Below, one piece after another: positions 34,642 to 43,485 of a stretch of DNA of 64,000 nt (position 1 is its first letter; each line of letters opens with the position of its first letter). The notes below the pieces were generated by a model. The model saw nothing but the letters and a program-made list of their open reading frames with translations, had not been told where the DNA came from and ran no database searches. Source of the stretch: Desulfallas sp. Bu1-1 (lineage in GTDB: Bacteria > Bacillota > Desulfotomaculia > Desulfotomaculales > Desulfallaceae); the NCBI RefSeq assembly GCF_015594625.1, contig NZ_JADNRQ010000010.1:1-64000 (forward strand), read 5' to 3'. A program made the position numbers and the translations under genes.

Positions 34642-36171
34642 CTACATATCCGGATTCTTCTGCTCGTAGATCATCTTGTTCACCGCGTTGATGTAGGCCC
34701 GGGCGCTGGCCTCCAGGATATCGGTGCTGATACCGCGGCCCATGTACAGTCTTTCCTTGTTGTTCTCGGCGATGCGCAGGGTCACCTCGCCCAGGGCGTC
34801 CTTGCCGCCGGTGATGGCGTTGATGCCCCAGCTGACCAGCCGGCAGCTGTATCCCGTAATTTTATCCACGGCCTTGCAGATAGCGTCCACCGGGCCGTTG
34901 CCGCAGGCCGCCTCTTCCAGCAATTCTTCGCCGCGGGTCAGCCCCACCGTGGCGGTGGGTACCACCGTGGTGCCGCTGCTGATATGCAGGTAAGACAACT
35001 CGTATGTGGCCGGCACCTTGCGGATTTCGTTTTCCACGATGGCTTCCAGGTCCTGGTCGGTAATTTCCTTCTTGCGATCGGCCAGGTCTTTGAACCGGGC
35101 AAAAGCCTTGTTCAACTCATCCTCGCTTAACGAATATCCCAGTTCCACCAGGCGTGAACGGAAAGCGTGCCTCCCGCTGTGCTTGCCCAGCACCAGGTTG
35201 CTGTGGGCAATGCCCACCATGGTGGGATTCATAATTTCGTAAGTGGTGCGCTCTTTCAGCACCCCATCCTGGTGGATGCCCGATTCGTGGGCAAAAGCGT
35301 TCTTACCCACCACGGCCTTGTTGGGCTGGATGTCCATACCGGTGAGCTTGCTCACCAGCTTGCTGGTCCGGTAGATTTCCTCGGTGTTGATGCCTGTCTC
35401 CAGGCCGTACCGGTCCCGCCTGGTATACAGGGCCATTACTATTTCCTCGATGGAAGCGTTGCCCGCCCTCTCGCCGATGCCGTTGATGGCCCCCTCCACC
35501 TGCCTGGCCCCGGCCAGGATCGCCGCCAGGGAGTTGGCCACCGCCATGCCCAGGTCGTCGTGGCAGTGCACGCTCAGCACCACCTTTTCAATACCCTTGA
35601 CCCTGTTCATGATGTACTTGATAAATTCGGCAAACTCATCGGGGGTGGCGTACCCCACCGTGTCCGGAACATTGATGGTGGTTGCTCCCGCTTCGATGGC
35701 CGCCTCCAGCACCCGGCAGAGGAAGTCCGGGTCGCTGCGGGAAGCGTCCTCGGCGGAAAATTCCACGTCCCGGGTGTAACTTTTGGCCCGCTTCACCCCG
35801 GCCACGGCGGCCTCCACCACCTGGTCCCTGGACAGGCGCAGTTTGTGTTTCAGGTGGATGTCGGAAGTGGCGATAAAAGTGTGAATCCGCGGTTGGTCGG
35901 CGTGCCTGACCGCTTCCCAGGCCTTGTCGATATCGGTGAAATTGGTCCGGGCCAGCCCTGCAACGGTAACGCCCCGCACTTCCCGGGCGATGGTTTTTAC
36001 GGCTTCGAAATCACCCGGGGAGGTGATGGGAAAACCGGCCTCGATAATGTCCACGCCCAGGCGGGCCAGCTGCCTGGCTATCTCCAGCTTTTCTTTGACA
36101 TTCAGGCTTACCCCGGGGGACTGCTCGCCGTCCCGCAGGGTGGTATCGAATATATAAACCCGGTTGCTCAA
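34642..36171 (-). CDS. leuA: 2-isopropylmalate synthase
   Basis: A protein of about 509 residues. The barrel has [19 protein letters not shown], the HxH metal motif is in [18 protein letters not shown], and [13 protein letters not shown] and a full C-terminal leucine-sensing domain (from ~385) are present. It condenses 2-oxoisovalerate with acetyl-CoA. TTG at 36171, with GGAGGG 9 nt upstream, is chosen over a longer frame that lacks a ribosome site. LeuA and CimA in one operon show that the two condensations are separate here. Confidence 0.94.
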   Translation of the reverse strand: MSNRVYIFDTTLRDGEQSPGVSLNVKEKLEIARQLARLGVDIIEAGFPITSPGDFEAVKTIAREVRGVTVAGLARTNFTDIDKAWEAVRHADQPRIHTFIATSDIHLKHKLRLSRDQVVEAAVAGVKRAKSYTRDVEFSAEDASRSDPDFLCRVLEAAIEAGATTINVPDTVGYATPDEFAEFIKYIMNRVKGIEKVVLSVHCHDDLGMAVANSLAAILAGARQVEGAINGIGERAGNASIEEIVMALYTRRDRYGLETGINTEEIYRTSKLVSKLTGMDIQPNKAVVGKNAFAHESGIHQDGVLKERTTYEIMNPTMVGIAHSNLVLGKHSGRHAFRSRLVELGYSLSEDELNKAFARFKDLADRKKEITDQDLEAIVENEIRKVPATYELSYLHISSGTTVVPTATVGLTRGEELLEEAACGNGPVDAICKAVDKITGYSCRLVSWGINAITGGKDALGEVTLRIAENNKERLYMGRGISTDILEASARAYINAVNKMIYEQKNPDM

Positions 36172-36191
36172 AATGGGATCCCCTCCGTAAA

Positions 36192-37859
36192 TCAGCAATC
36201 TATGGCTTCGCTGATGGATTTGCCGGCCGGCACGATGGGATTGACGTTTTCCGCGGCGCTGACCAGGCAGTTGACCAGCACCGCTCCGGGCGCCTCCAGC
36301 GCCCCGGGCAGCAGGTCATCCACATCTTTCTCTGTGCGCAGGGTATAACCCCTGATTCCGTAAGCCCGGGCCAGAAGCTCAAAGTCGGGGTGGAATTTGA
36401 AGTCCACCGCTATATACCTGCCCTCGCAGTACAACTGTTGCAGCTGCCGCACCATGCCCAGCGAGTAGTTGTTAAGAATAATGATTTTCAGGGGCAGTTC
36501 CTGTTCAACGGCGGTGGCCAGCTCCTGCATGGTCATCTGGATGCTGCCGTCGCCGGTCACCAGGATCACCCGTTCGCCGGGCAAGCCGATCTGCGCCCCC
36601 ACCGCCGCCGGCAGCCCGAACCCCATGGTTCCCAGCCCGCCGGATGAAATGAGGGAACCGGGGCGCTTGAAGCGGTAATACTGGGCCACCCACATCTGGT
36701 GCTGGCCCACGTCGGTGGCCACCACGGCGTCGCCCCGGGTGATTTCGTATAATTTTTCCACCACGTACTGGGGCTTCAGTTCCCCGTCGTCCCGCCGGTA
36801 AGCCAGCGGGTACTGCTCCTTCCACGCCTGGATTTGCTCCAGCCAGCGGGTATCGTTTCTTTTTTCCAGGCGGGCCAGCAGTTCCTGCAGCACCTGTTTG
36901 ACGTCGCCCACGATGGGCACGTGCACCTGCACGTTTTTCCCTATCTCGGCGGGGTCGATATCCACGTGGATTACCCCGGCGTTGGGCGCAAATTCTGTAA
37001 TTTTACCGGTAACCCGGTCGTCGAAGCGCGCCCCCAGGGCGATGAGCAGGTCGCAGTTGGTTACCGCCAGGTTGGCGGCCCGGGTGCCGTGCAGCCCCAG
37101 CATGCCCAGGAACAGCGGGTGATCGCCGGGAAAACTGCTCAGGCCCATGAAGGTGTTGGTTACGGGCGCGTTGATGGTTTCCGCCAGGGCCAGCAGCTCT
37201 TGGCTGGCCCTGCTGTTGATAATGCCGCCACCGGCGTAGATGACCGGTCGCTCGGAGGCGGCGATCAACCGGGCGGCCTCGGCGATTTTATTCGGGTGCC
37301 CCCGGTAGGTAGGCTTGTAGCCCCGCAGCTGCACCATCTCCGGGTATTTAAAATCGATCACGGTCTGGGCCACGTCTTTGGGAATGTCGATCAGCACCGG
37401 CCCCGGTCGCCCCGTGGAAGCAATGTGAAATGCGTTTCTGACGATCCGGGGCAGCTGGGCGGCGTCCTTGACCAGGTAGTTGTGCTTGGTTACCGGCATG
37501 GTGATGCCGGTGATGTCCACTTCCTGGAAAGCGTCGGTACCCACCTGGCTGGTGGGTACCTGGCCGGTGAAAAGCACCAGCGGCACCGAGTCCATGTAGG
37601 CGTTGGCAATCCCGGTGACCAGATTTGTGGCGCCCGGGCCGGAGGTGGCCATCACCACGCCCACTTTGCCGGTGGCCCGGGCGTACCCGTCCGCCGCATG
37701 CACCGCCCCCTGCTCGTGCCGGACCAGCACGTGGCGGATGGAGGAATGGTACAGGGCGTCATATACCGGAAGAATGGCCCCGCCGGGGTAGCCGAAGATC
37801 ACTTCCACTTGTTCTTGTTCCAGGCATTTCACCAGGGCTTCCGCAACCGTAATTTCCAT
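36192..37859 (-). CDS. ilvB: Acetolactate synthase large subunit (copy 1, distal)
   Basis: A 555-residue TPP enzyme. The catalytic glutamate is in [38 protein letters not shown] follows, and the TPP/Mg motif [16 protein letters not shown] lies near residue 440. It makes 2-acetolactate from pyruvate (valine, leucine) and 2-aceto-2-hydroxybutyrate (isoleucine). It lies directly after ilvN, and a second, clearly divergent ilvB lies on the other side of ilvN. Both keep all catalytic motifs. Confidence 0.95.
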   Translation of the reverse strand: MEITVAEALVKCLEQEQVEVIFGYPGGAILPVYDALYHSSIRHVLVRHEQGAVHAADGYARATGKVGVVMATSGPGATNLVTGIANAYMDSVPLVLFTGQVPTSQVGTDAFQEVDITGITMPVTKHNYLVKDAAQLPRIVRNAFHIASTGRPGPVLIDIPKDVAQTVIDFKYPEMVQLRGYKPTYRGHPNKIAEAARLIAASERPVIYAGGGIINSRASQELLALAETINAPVTNTFMGLSSFPGDHPLFLGMLGLHGTRAANLAVTNCDLLIALGARFDDRVTGKITEFAPNAGVIHVDIDPAEIGKNVQVHVPIVGDVKQVLQELLARLEKRNDTRWLEQIQAWKEQYPLAYRRDDGELKPQYVVEKLYEITRGDAVVATDVGQHQMWVAQYYRFKRPGSLISSGGLGTMGFGLPAAVGAQIGLPGERVILVTGDGSIQMTMQELATAVEQELPLKIIILNNYSLGMVRQLQQLYCEGRYIAVDFKFHPDFELLARAYGIRGYTLRTEKDVDDLLPGALEAPGAVLVNCLVSAAENVNPIVPAGKSISEAIDC

Positions 37860-37895
37860 GGCAAGCCCCCCCTCTTAAACTTTAAACTTTGGTAA

Positions 37896-38411
37896 TTATT
37901 CATCCCTGGCCCCGTTATCTTGTAATCCCGTGTATTTGGAACCCCTGAGCATGGCGATTTTGCCTGTGCGCACCAGTTCCTTGATGCCGTACGGGCGCAG
38001 GGATTCCTCGAAAGCGTTGATCTTGCCGTCGTTGCCGGTGCATTCCAGGGTCAGCGTCTTGCGCCCCAGGTCCACGATGCGGGCCCGGAAAACGTCGGCA
38101 ATCTGCATCACCTCGCCCCGCTGGGCGGGGTCCACGTTGACCTTGATTAAAACCAGTTCGCGATCGACGTATTCGTCGGCGGTGATATCGTTGATCTTGA
38201 TCACATCGACCAGTTTGTGCAGCTGCTTGGTCACCTGTTCCAGCACCCTGGCGTCTCCCTCCACCACGATGGTCATACGGGAAACGTCGGGGTTTTCGGT
38301 GCGCCCCACGGCCAGGCTGTCGATGTTGAACCCGCGCCGGCTGAACAAGCCGGCCACCCGGGCCAGCACGCCCGGATTGTTTTCCACCAGCACCGCCAGG
38401 GTATGCCGCAT
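37896..38411 (-). CDS. ilvN: Acetolactate synthase small (regulatory) subunit
   Basis: A 171-residue protein with an N-terminal ACT domain (HTLAVLVENNPGVLARVAGLFSRRGFNIDSLAVGRTENPDVSRMTIVVEGD) and a C-terminal domain ending near RTGKIAMLRGSK. It activates the large subunit and confers valine feedback. It sits between two ilvB genes, so one small subunit may serve two catalytic subunits. Confidence 0.95.
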   Translation of the reverse strand: MRHTLAVLVENNPGVLARVAGLFSRRGFNIDSLAVGRTENPDVSRMTIVVEGDARVLEQVTKQLHKLVDVIKINDITADEYVDRELVLIKVNVDPAQRGEVMQIADVFRARIVDLGRKTLTLECTGNDGKINAFEESLRPYGIKELVRTGKIAMLRGSKYTGLQDNGARDE

Positions 38412-38422
38412 TTTTACCCCTC

Positions 38423-40081
38423 CTATCCCAGCATTTTATTGATGGGCTCGCCGGGGGGAACCATGGGCAGCACGTTCTCCTCCCGTTCAATCGGAAAATC
38501 GATGACCACCGGCTTGGGTATCCGGAGAGCTTCCTCCATGGCCTCCCGGATCTCCGATTTTTTGGTTACCCGCATGCCGGCGGCGCCGTACGCCTCGGCC
38601 AGTTTGACGAAATCGGGGCCGGTGATTTCCGTGTATGCATAGCGGCGGTTGTAAAACAGCTCCTGCCACTGCCGGACCATGCCCAGGTACCCGTTATTAA
38701 TAATGGCTACTTTCACCGGCAGGTTGTAATGCACCGCCGTGGCCAGCTCCTGGGAGTTCATTTGAAAGCTGCCGTCCCCGGAAATGCATACAACATTCTC
38801 ATCCGGGCAGGCCACCTGCACACCGAGGGCCGCCGGAAACCCGAAGCCCATGGTGCCCAACCCTCCCGAAGTGATGAAAGTGCGGGGACGGTCATAGGAG
38901 TAATAGTGAGCCGCCCACATCTGGTGCTGTCCCACATCGGTGGCCACCCGGACATTGCCCCGGGTAACATTATATATCTCCTGAATCACTTCCTGGGGCT
39001 TCAAACGCCCGTTCTCCACGTACTCAATGGGGTATTCCTTTTTCCAGTTAAATATTTTATCCCGCCACCGGCTTTCCAGCCTCGGCTGCAACCGCTCGAT
39101 TATTTTCCGCAGGGAGCACCGGACATCGCCCACCACCGGAATATCCACACCCACATTTTTCCCGATTTCCGCCGGGTCGATATCGATGTGAATCACCGTG
39201 GCGTTGGGGGCGAACTCCTCAATCTTGCTGGTAACCCGGTCATCGAACCGCACGCCCACCCCGATGAGCAGGTCGCACTCACAAACGGCGTAATTGGCGT
39301 ACTTGCTGCCATGCATGCCCAGCATGCCCACCGACAACGGGTGGTTCCCGGGAAATCCGCCCAGCCCCATCAAAGTGGTGGCCACCGGCGCCAGCAGCAT
39401 CTCCGCCAGGCGTAACAGTTCTTCGTGCGCACCGCCGTTGATCACCCCGCCCCCGGCATAAATAACGGGCCGCTCGGATTCTTCTATCGCCCTGACGGCC
39501 CTGGTCACTTGTTCGGGATCCGGTTCTAATTTGATATGGTAACCGGGCAACTGCACCGGTCCCGGGTCCTCGTATTCGGCCATTCCCGCGGACACATCCC
39601 GGGGAATGTCGATCAACACAGGGCCGGGCCTGCCGGTGGTGGCGATATAAAATGCTTCGCGCACCGTCCGGGCCAGATCCTTCACGTCCTTGACCAGGTA
39701 ATTGTGCTTGGTGATGGGCAGGGTTATGCCGGTAATATCAGCCTCCTGGAATGAATCCCGCCCCAGCAAAGAGGTGGGCACCTGCCCGGTAATGGCCACC
39801 ATGGGCACCGAATCCATGTAGGCGTTGGCAATTCCGGTAACCAGGTTGGTGGCCCCGGGGCCCGACGTGGCCAGGCAAACCCCGGGTTTGCCGGAGGCCC
39901 GGGCGTATCCGTCGGCGGCATGGGCGGCGCCTTGCTCGTGCCGGGTAAGGATGTGCCGCAAGTCGGCATCGTACAGGGCATCGTAAATCGGTAATACCGC
40001 CCCTCCCGGGTAGCCGAAAATAGTATCCACCCCCTCGGCCAGGAGACTTTCCACCAGGATTTGCGCCCCGGTTTTATTCAT
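38423..40081 (-). CDS. ilvB: Acetolactate synthase large subunit (copy 2, proximal)
   Basis: A 552-residue paralogue of the other ilvB in the same operon. It has [30 protein letters not shown]-type FAD/substrate residues ([16 protein letters not shown]) and [16 protein letters not shown]. It ends 11 nt before ilvN. Duplicate large subunits often differ in preference for 2-oxobutyrate over pyruvate or in feedback sensitivity; no such call can be made from sequence. The tandem arrangement suggests an old duplication within the operon. Confidence 0.95.
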   Translation of the reverse strand: MNKTGAQILVESLLAEGVDTIFGYPGGAVLPIYDALYDADLRHILTRHEQGAAHAADGYARASGKPGVCLATSGPGATNLVTGIANAYMDSVPMVAITGQVPTSLLGRDSFQEADITGITLPITKHNYLVKDVKDLARTVREAFYIATTGRPGPVLIDIPRDVSAGMAEYEDPGPVQLPGYHIKLEPDPEQVTRAVRAIEESERPVIYAGGGVINGGAHEELLRLAEMLLAPVATTLMGLGGFPGNHPLSVGMLGMHGSKYANYAVCECDLLIGVGVRFDDRVTSKIEEFAPNATVIHIDIDPAEIGKNVGVDIPVVGDVRCSLRKIIERLQPRLESRWRDKIFNWKKEYPIEYVENGRLKPQEVIQEIYNVTRGNVRVATDVGQHQMWAAHYYSYDRPRTFITSGGLGTMGFGFPAALGVQVACPDENVVCISGDGSFQMNSQELATAVHYNLPVKVAIINNGYLGMVRQWQELFYNRRYAYTEITGPDFVKLAEAYGAAGMRVTKKSEIREAMEEALRIPKPVVIDFPIEREENVLPMVPPGEPINKMLG

Positions 40082-40141
40082 ACCCCTTCACCTCCGGTAA
40101 AAATGATATTGACCTGGGGACAACCAGCTTTATGCACCACT

Positions 40142-41869
40142 TTAGGATTCGTCCCCTTTCTTTAAAACGGCTCCCGTCCCGGCCGATGTTACCATCCGCG
40201 CGTAACGGGCCAGGTAGCCCTTTTTCACCCTGGGCTCCGGTTTTACCCACCGGCTCAGACGGGCGTTTAATTCTTCGTCGCTCAAAAGAACATTCAACTT
40301 ATTCTCAGGTATGTTGATTTCAATCACGTCGCCGTCCTGCAGGGCGGCAATGGGCCCGCCCTCGGCGGCCTCCGGGGTGACATGGCCGATTGAGGCGCCC
40401 CGGGTGGCGCCGGAAAAACGCCCGTCGGTAATCAGAGCCACGTCCTTATCCAGTCCCAGGCCCGCCACCGTGGCGGTGGGTGTGAGCATTTCCCGCATAC
40501 CCGGGCCGCCCTTCGGGCCTTCATACCGAATCACGATTACGTCGCCCTTTTGAATTTCCCTGTTGATCAATGCCTGCACGGCCTCTTCCTCGGAGTTGAA
40601 CACCCGGGCCGGTCCGCGATGTTTCAGCATTTCCGGAGCCACGCCGGCTTTTTTAACCACCGCGCCCCCGGGGGCCAGGTTGCCATACAGGATGGCAATG
40701 CCGCCGCTGGGGCTGTACGGGTCTTGCACGCTGCGGATAACGTCACTGCGCTTGATTGCGGCGCCGGCAACGTTTTCCCCCAAGGTGCGGCCGGTGACGG
40801 TTATGGCGCCGCCGTCGATCAAACCATGCTCAACCAGCTCGCGAACCACCGCGGAAACGCCGCCGGCCTCATCCAGGTCCTGCATGAAATGCGGGCCCAT
40901 GGGGCTGAGCTTGCACAGGTTGGGTGTTCGCTCACTGATCCGGTTGATTTGATCCAGGTTGATTTCCACCCCGGCTTCACGGGCGATGGCGGGCAGGTGC
41001 AGCACCGTGTTGGTGGAACAGCCCAGCGCCATATCCAGAGCCAGCCCGTTGGCAAAAGCCTTTTCCGTCATAATGTCTGAAGGCCGCAGGTTTTCCCGGA
41101 CCAGGTCCACAACCCGCATGCCGGTCATTTTAGCCAGGCGCCGGCGCGCCGCGGAAACCGCGGGCAGGGTGCCGTTGCCCGGTAAAGCCATGCCCAGAAC
41201 TTCGGTGAGGCAGTTCATGGAATTCGCCGTAAACATGCCGGCGCAGGAGCCACAGCCCGGGCAAACCGCTTCTTCAAACTCGGCCAGTTCCGCCTCGGAC
41301 ATGTTGCCGGCTCGCACCGCGCCCACGGCCTCGAAGATATTGCTGAGGGAAAGATTCCTGCCCCCATGCCGCCCGGCCAGCATGGGTCCGCCGCTGACCA
41401 CAATGGCGGGGATATCGAGCCGGGCCGCGGCCATCAACATGCCGGGAACCACTTTGTCGCAGGCGGTAACAAGCACCAGGCCGTCAAAGGGGTGCGCCAT
41501 GGCCATGACTTCCACCGAATCGGCGATGAGTTCCCTGCTGGCCAGGGAATATTTCATCCCGGCGTGGTTCATGGCAATGCCGTCGCATACCGCAATGGCG
41601 GGGAACTCAATGGGGGTGCCGCCGTTCATCCTGATCCCGGCCTTGACCGCCTCGGTAATCTCCCGCAGGTGCATGTGCCCCGGCACTATTTCGTTAAAGG
41701 AATTGACCACCCCGATCATGGGCCGCTCCAGTTCGTTGTCGGTCAGTCCCAGCGCTTTAAACAGGGAACGGTGGGGCGCTTTTTCCAACCCCTTTTTCAT
41801 GGCGTCGCTGCGTAGCCGGTGGTCGGTCGCCGGTCTTCGGTCGCCGGTACAGCATCTGTTGTTGCTCAT
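40142..41869 (-). CDS. ilvD: Dihydroxy-acid dehydratase with an unusual N-terminal extension
   Basis: A protein of about 575 residues. Fe-S ligands are in [11 protein letters not shown] and [18 protein letters not shown], with the active region [21 protein letters not shown] near the end. It dehydrates the dihydroxy acids of valine and isoleucine synthesis to 2-oxoacids. The family normally starts about [16 protein letters not shown]; here that point is CTA-CGC-AGC, with no start codon. The well-placed start is ATG at 41869, 9 nt after AGGAGG. This adds about 22 residues ([17 protein letters not shown]) encoded by a degenerate GGTCG-type repeat, an apparent insertion captured as coding sequence. 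Confidence 0.93.
   Translation of the reverse strand: MSNNRCCTGDRRPATDHRLRSDAMKKGLEKAPHRSLFKALGLTDNELERPMIGVVNSFNEIVPGHMHLREITEAVKAGIRMNGGTPIEFPAIAVCDGIAMNHAGMKYSLASRELIADSVEVMAMAHPFDGLVLVTACDKVVPGMLMAAARLDIPAIVVSGGPMLAGRHGGRNLSLSNIFEAVGAVRAGNMSEAELAEFEEAVCPGCGSCAGMFTANSMNCLTEVLGMALPGNGTLPAVSAARRRLAKMTGMRVVDLVRENLRPSDIMTEKAFANGLALDMALGCSTNTVLHLPAIAREAGVEINLDQINRISERTPNLCKLSPMGPHFMQDLDEAGGVSAVVRELVEHGLIDGGAITVTGRTLGENVAGAAIKRSDVIRSVQDPYSPSGGIAILYGNLAPGGAVVKKAGVAPEMLKHRGPARVFNSEEEAVQALINREIQKGDVIVIRYEGPKGGPGMREMLTPTATVAGLGLDKDVALITDGRFSGATRGASIGHVTPEAAEGGPIAALQDGDVIEINIPENKLNVLLSDEELNARLSRWVKPEPRVKKGYLARYARMVTSAGTGAVLKKGDES
41814..41848. repeat. GGTCG-type degenerate repeat inside the 5' end of ilvD
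   Basis: GCCGGTGGTCGGTCGCCGG followed by TCTTCGGTCGCCGG resembles the repeat between leuB and cimA. Here it lies in the reading frame and is translated as an extra N-terminal segment of IlvD. Confidence 0.6.
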
Positions 41870-41908
41870 GTCCATATTCCTCCTTCAACGCCAGGCATTA
41901 CATTCTAC

Positions 41909-42787
41909 TTACTCGAAAATCACCGGGCCGTCCACTTTGGTCAGTTCCCTGAAATCATGCAGCAGGCCCCGGAACACTTCCCCGGGCTCCCCGTTACCGA
42001 TGGTCCGGCCGTCCACCCGGACGCAGGGAATTAATTCGGCTGCGGTGCCGGTCAGGAAACACTCGTCGGCATTATATACATCATGGCGGGTAAACACTAT
42101 TTCCTGCACTTCGATCCCTTTCTTCCGGGCCAGGTCGATCACGGCGTTCCGGGTAACACCCTCAAGCAAACCTACATGGATGGGCGGAGTGATCAGCTTG
42201 CCGTTCTTCACCAGGAAAAGATTATCCCCGGTGGCCTCGGCCACGTAACCCTCCTGGTTCAGCATGATCGCCTCGGGCACGCCGGCCAGGTTGGCTTCAA
42301 TTTTGGCGTAAATGTTATTCAAGTAGTTAAGTGACTTCACCCTGGGGTTGCATGCCTCCGGAATGTTGCGGCGCGTGGCCACGGTGATCATTTCCAGGCC
42401 CCTTTCATATAATTCTTCGGGGTAAAGCTGGATGGAGGCCGCAATACAGAAAATCGTCGGTTTCGGGCACTTGCGGGGGTCCAGTCCCAGGTCGCCCTTG
42501 CCGCGGGTCACCACCAGGCGGATGTAGGCATCCCGCAAGTTGTTGCGGCGCAATGTTTCCAGCACCACTTCCTGCATTTCCTCAATGCTGAGGGGGATTT
42601 CCAGGGCCAGGGTGCGGGCCGATTCGTATAACCTTACCAGGTGCTCCTGCAGTTTGAAGACCCGGTTATGGTAAGCCCGAATGCCTTCAAAAACTCCGTC
42701 ACCATACAACAGGCCGTGGTCAAACACGGATACTACCGCCTGTTCTTCAGGAACATACTGGCCGTTAAGGTAGATTATAAGGCTCAT
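41909..42787 (-). CDS. ilvE: Branched-chain amino acid aminotransferase
   Basis: A 292-residue fold-type IV PLP enzyme. YLNGQYVPEEQAVVSVFDHGLLYGDGVFEGIRAY opens the protein, the PLP lysine is in KSLNYLNNIYAKIEA near residue 158, and EATGDNLFLVKNG and TRNAVIDLARKKG follow. It performs the last step of valine, leucine and isoleucine synthesis with glutamate. ATG at 42787 has AAGGAG 10 nt ahead; a 13-codon upstream extension enters the repeat and is rejected. It is the first gene of the ten-gene operon and directly follows the T-box/riboswitch leader. Confidence 0.96.
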   Translation of the reverse strand: MSLIIYLNGQYVPEEQAVVSVFDHGLLYGDGVFEGIRAYHNRVFKLQEHLVRLYESARTLALEIPLSIEEMQEVVLETLRRNNLRDAYIRLVVTRGKGDLGLDPRKCPKPTIFCIAASIQLYPEELYERGLEMITVATRRNIPEACNPRVKSLNYLNNIYAKIEANLAGVPEAIMLNQEGYVAEATGDNLFLVKNGKLITPPIHVGLLEGVTRNAVIDLARKKGIEVQEIVFTRHDVYNADECFLTGTAAELIPCVRVDGRTIGNGEPGEVFRGLLHDFRELTKVDGPVIFE

Positions 42788-42813
42788 CTTTTCACACTCC
42801 TTAAAATATAAGT

Positions 42814-42927
42814 GATTGAACTGCAAAAACCGGTACTTGAATCTGGCGCTCCGGCGGCATCAATCGTTCGTTTCACTCCAGGAATCCGCCGGATCGCCTG
42901 CCGCTGTGGTGTTTTTGCAGTTAAATC
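42814..42927. repeat. MITE-like element, copy A, in the ilvE leader
   Basis: Terminal inverted repeats GATTGAACTGCAAAAAC (42814-42830) and GTTTTTGCAGTTAAATC (42911-42927) differ at one position. The interior, read on the minus strand, is about 85% identical to the element at 53921-54010 for roughly 90 nt (ACCACAGCG, GGCGATCCGGCGGATT, CTGGAGTGA). It lies between the riboswitch terminator and the ilvE ribosome site, so it is part of every ilv transcript. Confidence 0.75.
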
Positions 42928-42953
42928 AAAAGTTGATTTTTCAAAGTATGGTT

Positions 42954-43013
42954 AAATAAAATAAGACCCTGCTGATATTTTCCAAGAGTGGAACCTATCC
43001 GCTTGGGTCTTTT
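42954..43013 (-). terminator. Attenuator terminator of the ykkC-type riboswitch
   Basis: AAGACCC (43011-43005) pairs with GGGTCTT (42969-42963), with TTCC/GGAA inside, and ATTTTATTT follows. Forming this stem removes the last conserved block of the aptamer. Confidence 0.7.
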
Positions 43014-43115
43014 ATCCCCACGGTGTAGCCTGCGGGAAAAGCACAAACCCCGCCGGCCTGTACCGCTCGGTCCAGTCCCTCGGAAGAGGCGGAACCCTAG
43101 GTACACTTCCCTCTT
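42984..43115 (-). ncRNA. ykkC-family riboswitch, subtype 2a (ppGpp) most likely
   Basis: The minus strand shows the ykkC consensus blocks in order: CTAGGGTTCCG (43100-43090), then GACTGGACCGAG (43077-43066) and GGGGATAAAAGACCC (43019-43005). P1 is formed by AAGAG/CTCTT and GGAA/TTCC (43115-43107 with 42994-42984). Guanidine, PRPP and ppGpp riboswitches share this core. The ppGpp type is the one linked to branched-chain amino acid genes, and no PRPP or guanidine gene is downstream, so ppGpp is inferred from context. Its 3' bases AAGACCC also pair with GGGTCTT of the following terminator, so ligand binding should favour read-through. Confidence 0.8.
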
Positions 43116-43135
43116 TATCCAACTAAAAAGCCGAT

Positions 43136-43436
43136 ATAAATTTTAAAACCTCCCGTACCCGGCGGCGCAAAGCCACCAGGGACGAGAGGTTCATATCCTC
43201 GCGCGGTACCACCCTGCTTGCTTCCGCCTCTCGGCGAAAGCCTCTCGGCGTGTCGTCGACACAACGGCAATAACGGGCCGCTACCCGTCTCCGCCTAGTA
43301 AGCGCGGGGCCTTTCAGCGAAGCGGTTCCGGGGCGATGTCCTACCTGTTCCGGCACCGGTTTTCAGCTTCCCCGGTTCTCTGTGGCACGGTTTCCCAGGT
43401 ATTGTTCCCCTTCATTACCTTTGCAAATAAAACTTA
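43136..43436 (-). ncRNA. T-box leader, probable isoleucine (AUC) specifier, with terminator
   Basis: The T-box core AGGGTGGTACCGCG lies at 43215-43202. Upstream is a stem I with the GA motif region (AGAGAACCGGGG, GCTGAAAACCGGT). At its base GGGG and ACCTG pair with CAGGT and CCCC around a loop AGGACATCG on the 3' side, in which ATC (43337-43335) is the best specifier codon. The terminator is AACCTCTCGTCCCTGGTGGC pairing with GCCGGGTACGGGAGGTT, then TTAAAATTT (43191-43136). Uncharged tRNA-Ile should stabilise the antiterminator. It controls the ilv-leu-cim operon. Confidence 0.9.
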
Positions 43437-43442
43437 TTGAAA

Positions 43443-43472
43443 AGTATACATTAAAACTGCGATAAAGGTCAA
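43443..43472 (-). promoter_or_regulatory. Promoter of the ilv-leu-cim operon
   Basis: On the minus strand TTGACC (43472-43467) and TATACT (43448-43443) are separated by 18 nt. They lie just ahead of the T-box leader, giving a leader of about 650 nt. Confidence 0.75.
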
Positions 43473-43485
43473 CAGTTTTCGTCTA

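Noticed and set aside
43081-43120. Calling the ykkC-type aptamer a guanidine-I riboswitch
   Set aside because: The shared core would allow it, but no guanidine exporter or carboxylase is downstream and the context of branched-chain amino acid genes fits the ppGpp subtype.
43141-43356. 77-codon minus-strand frame over the T-box
   Set aside because: The region is fully explained by T-box structure and the frame has no protein-like pattern.
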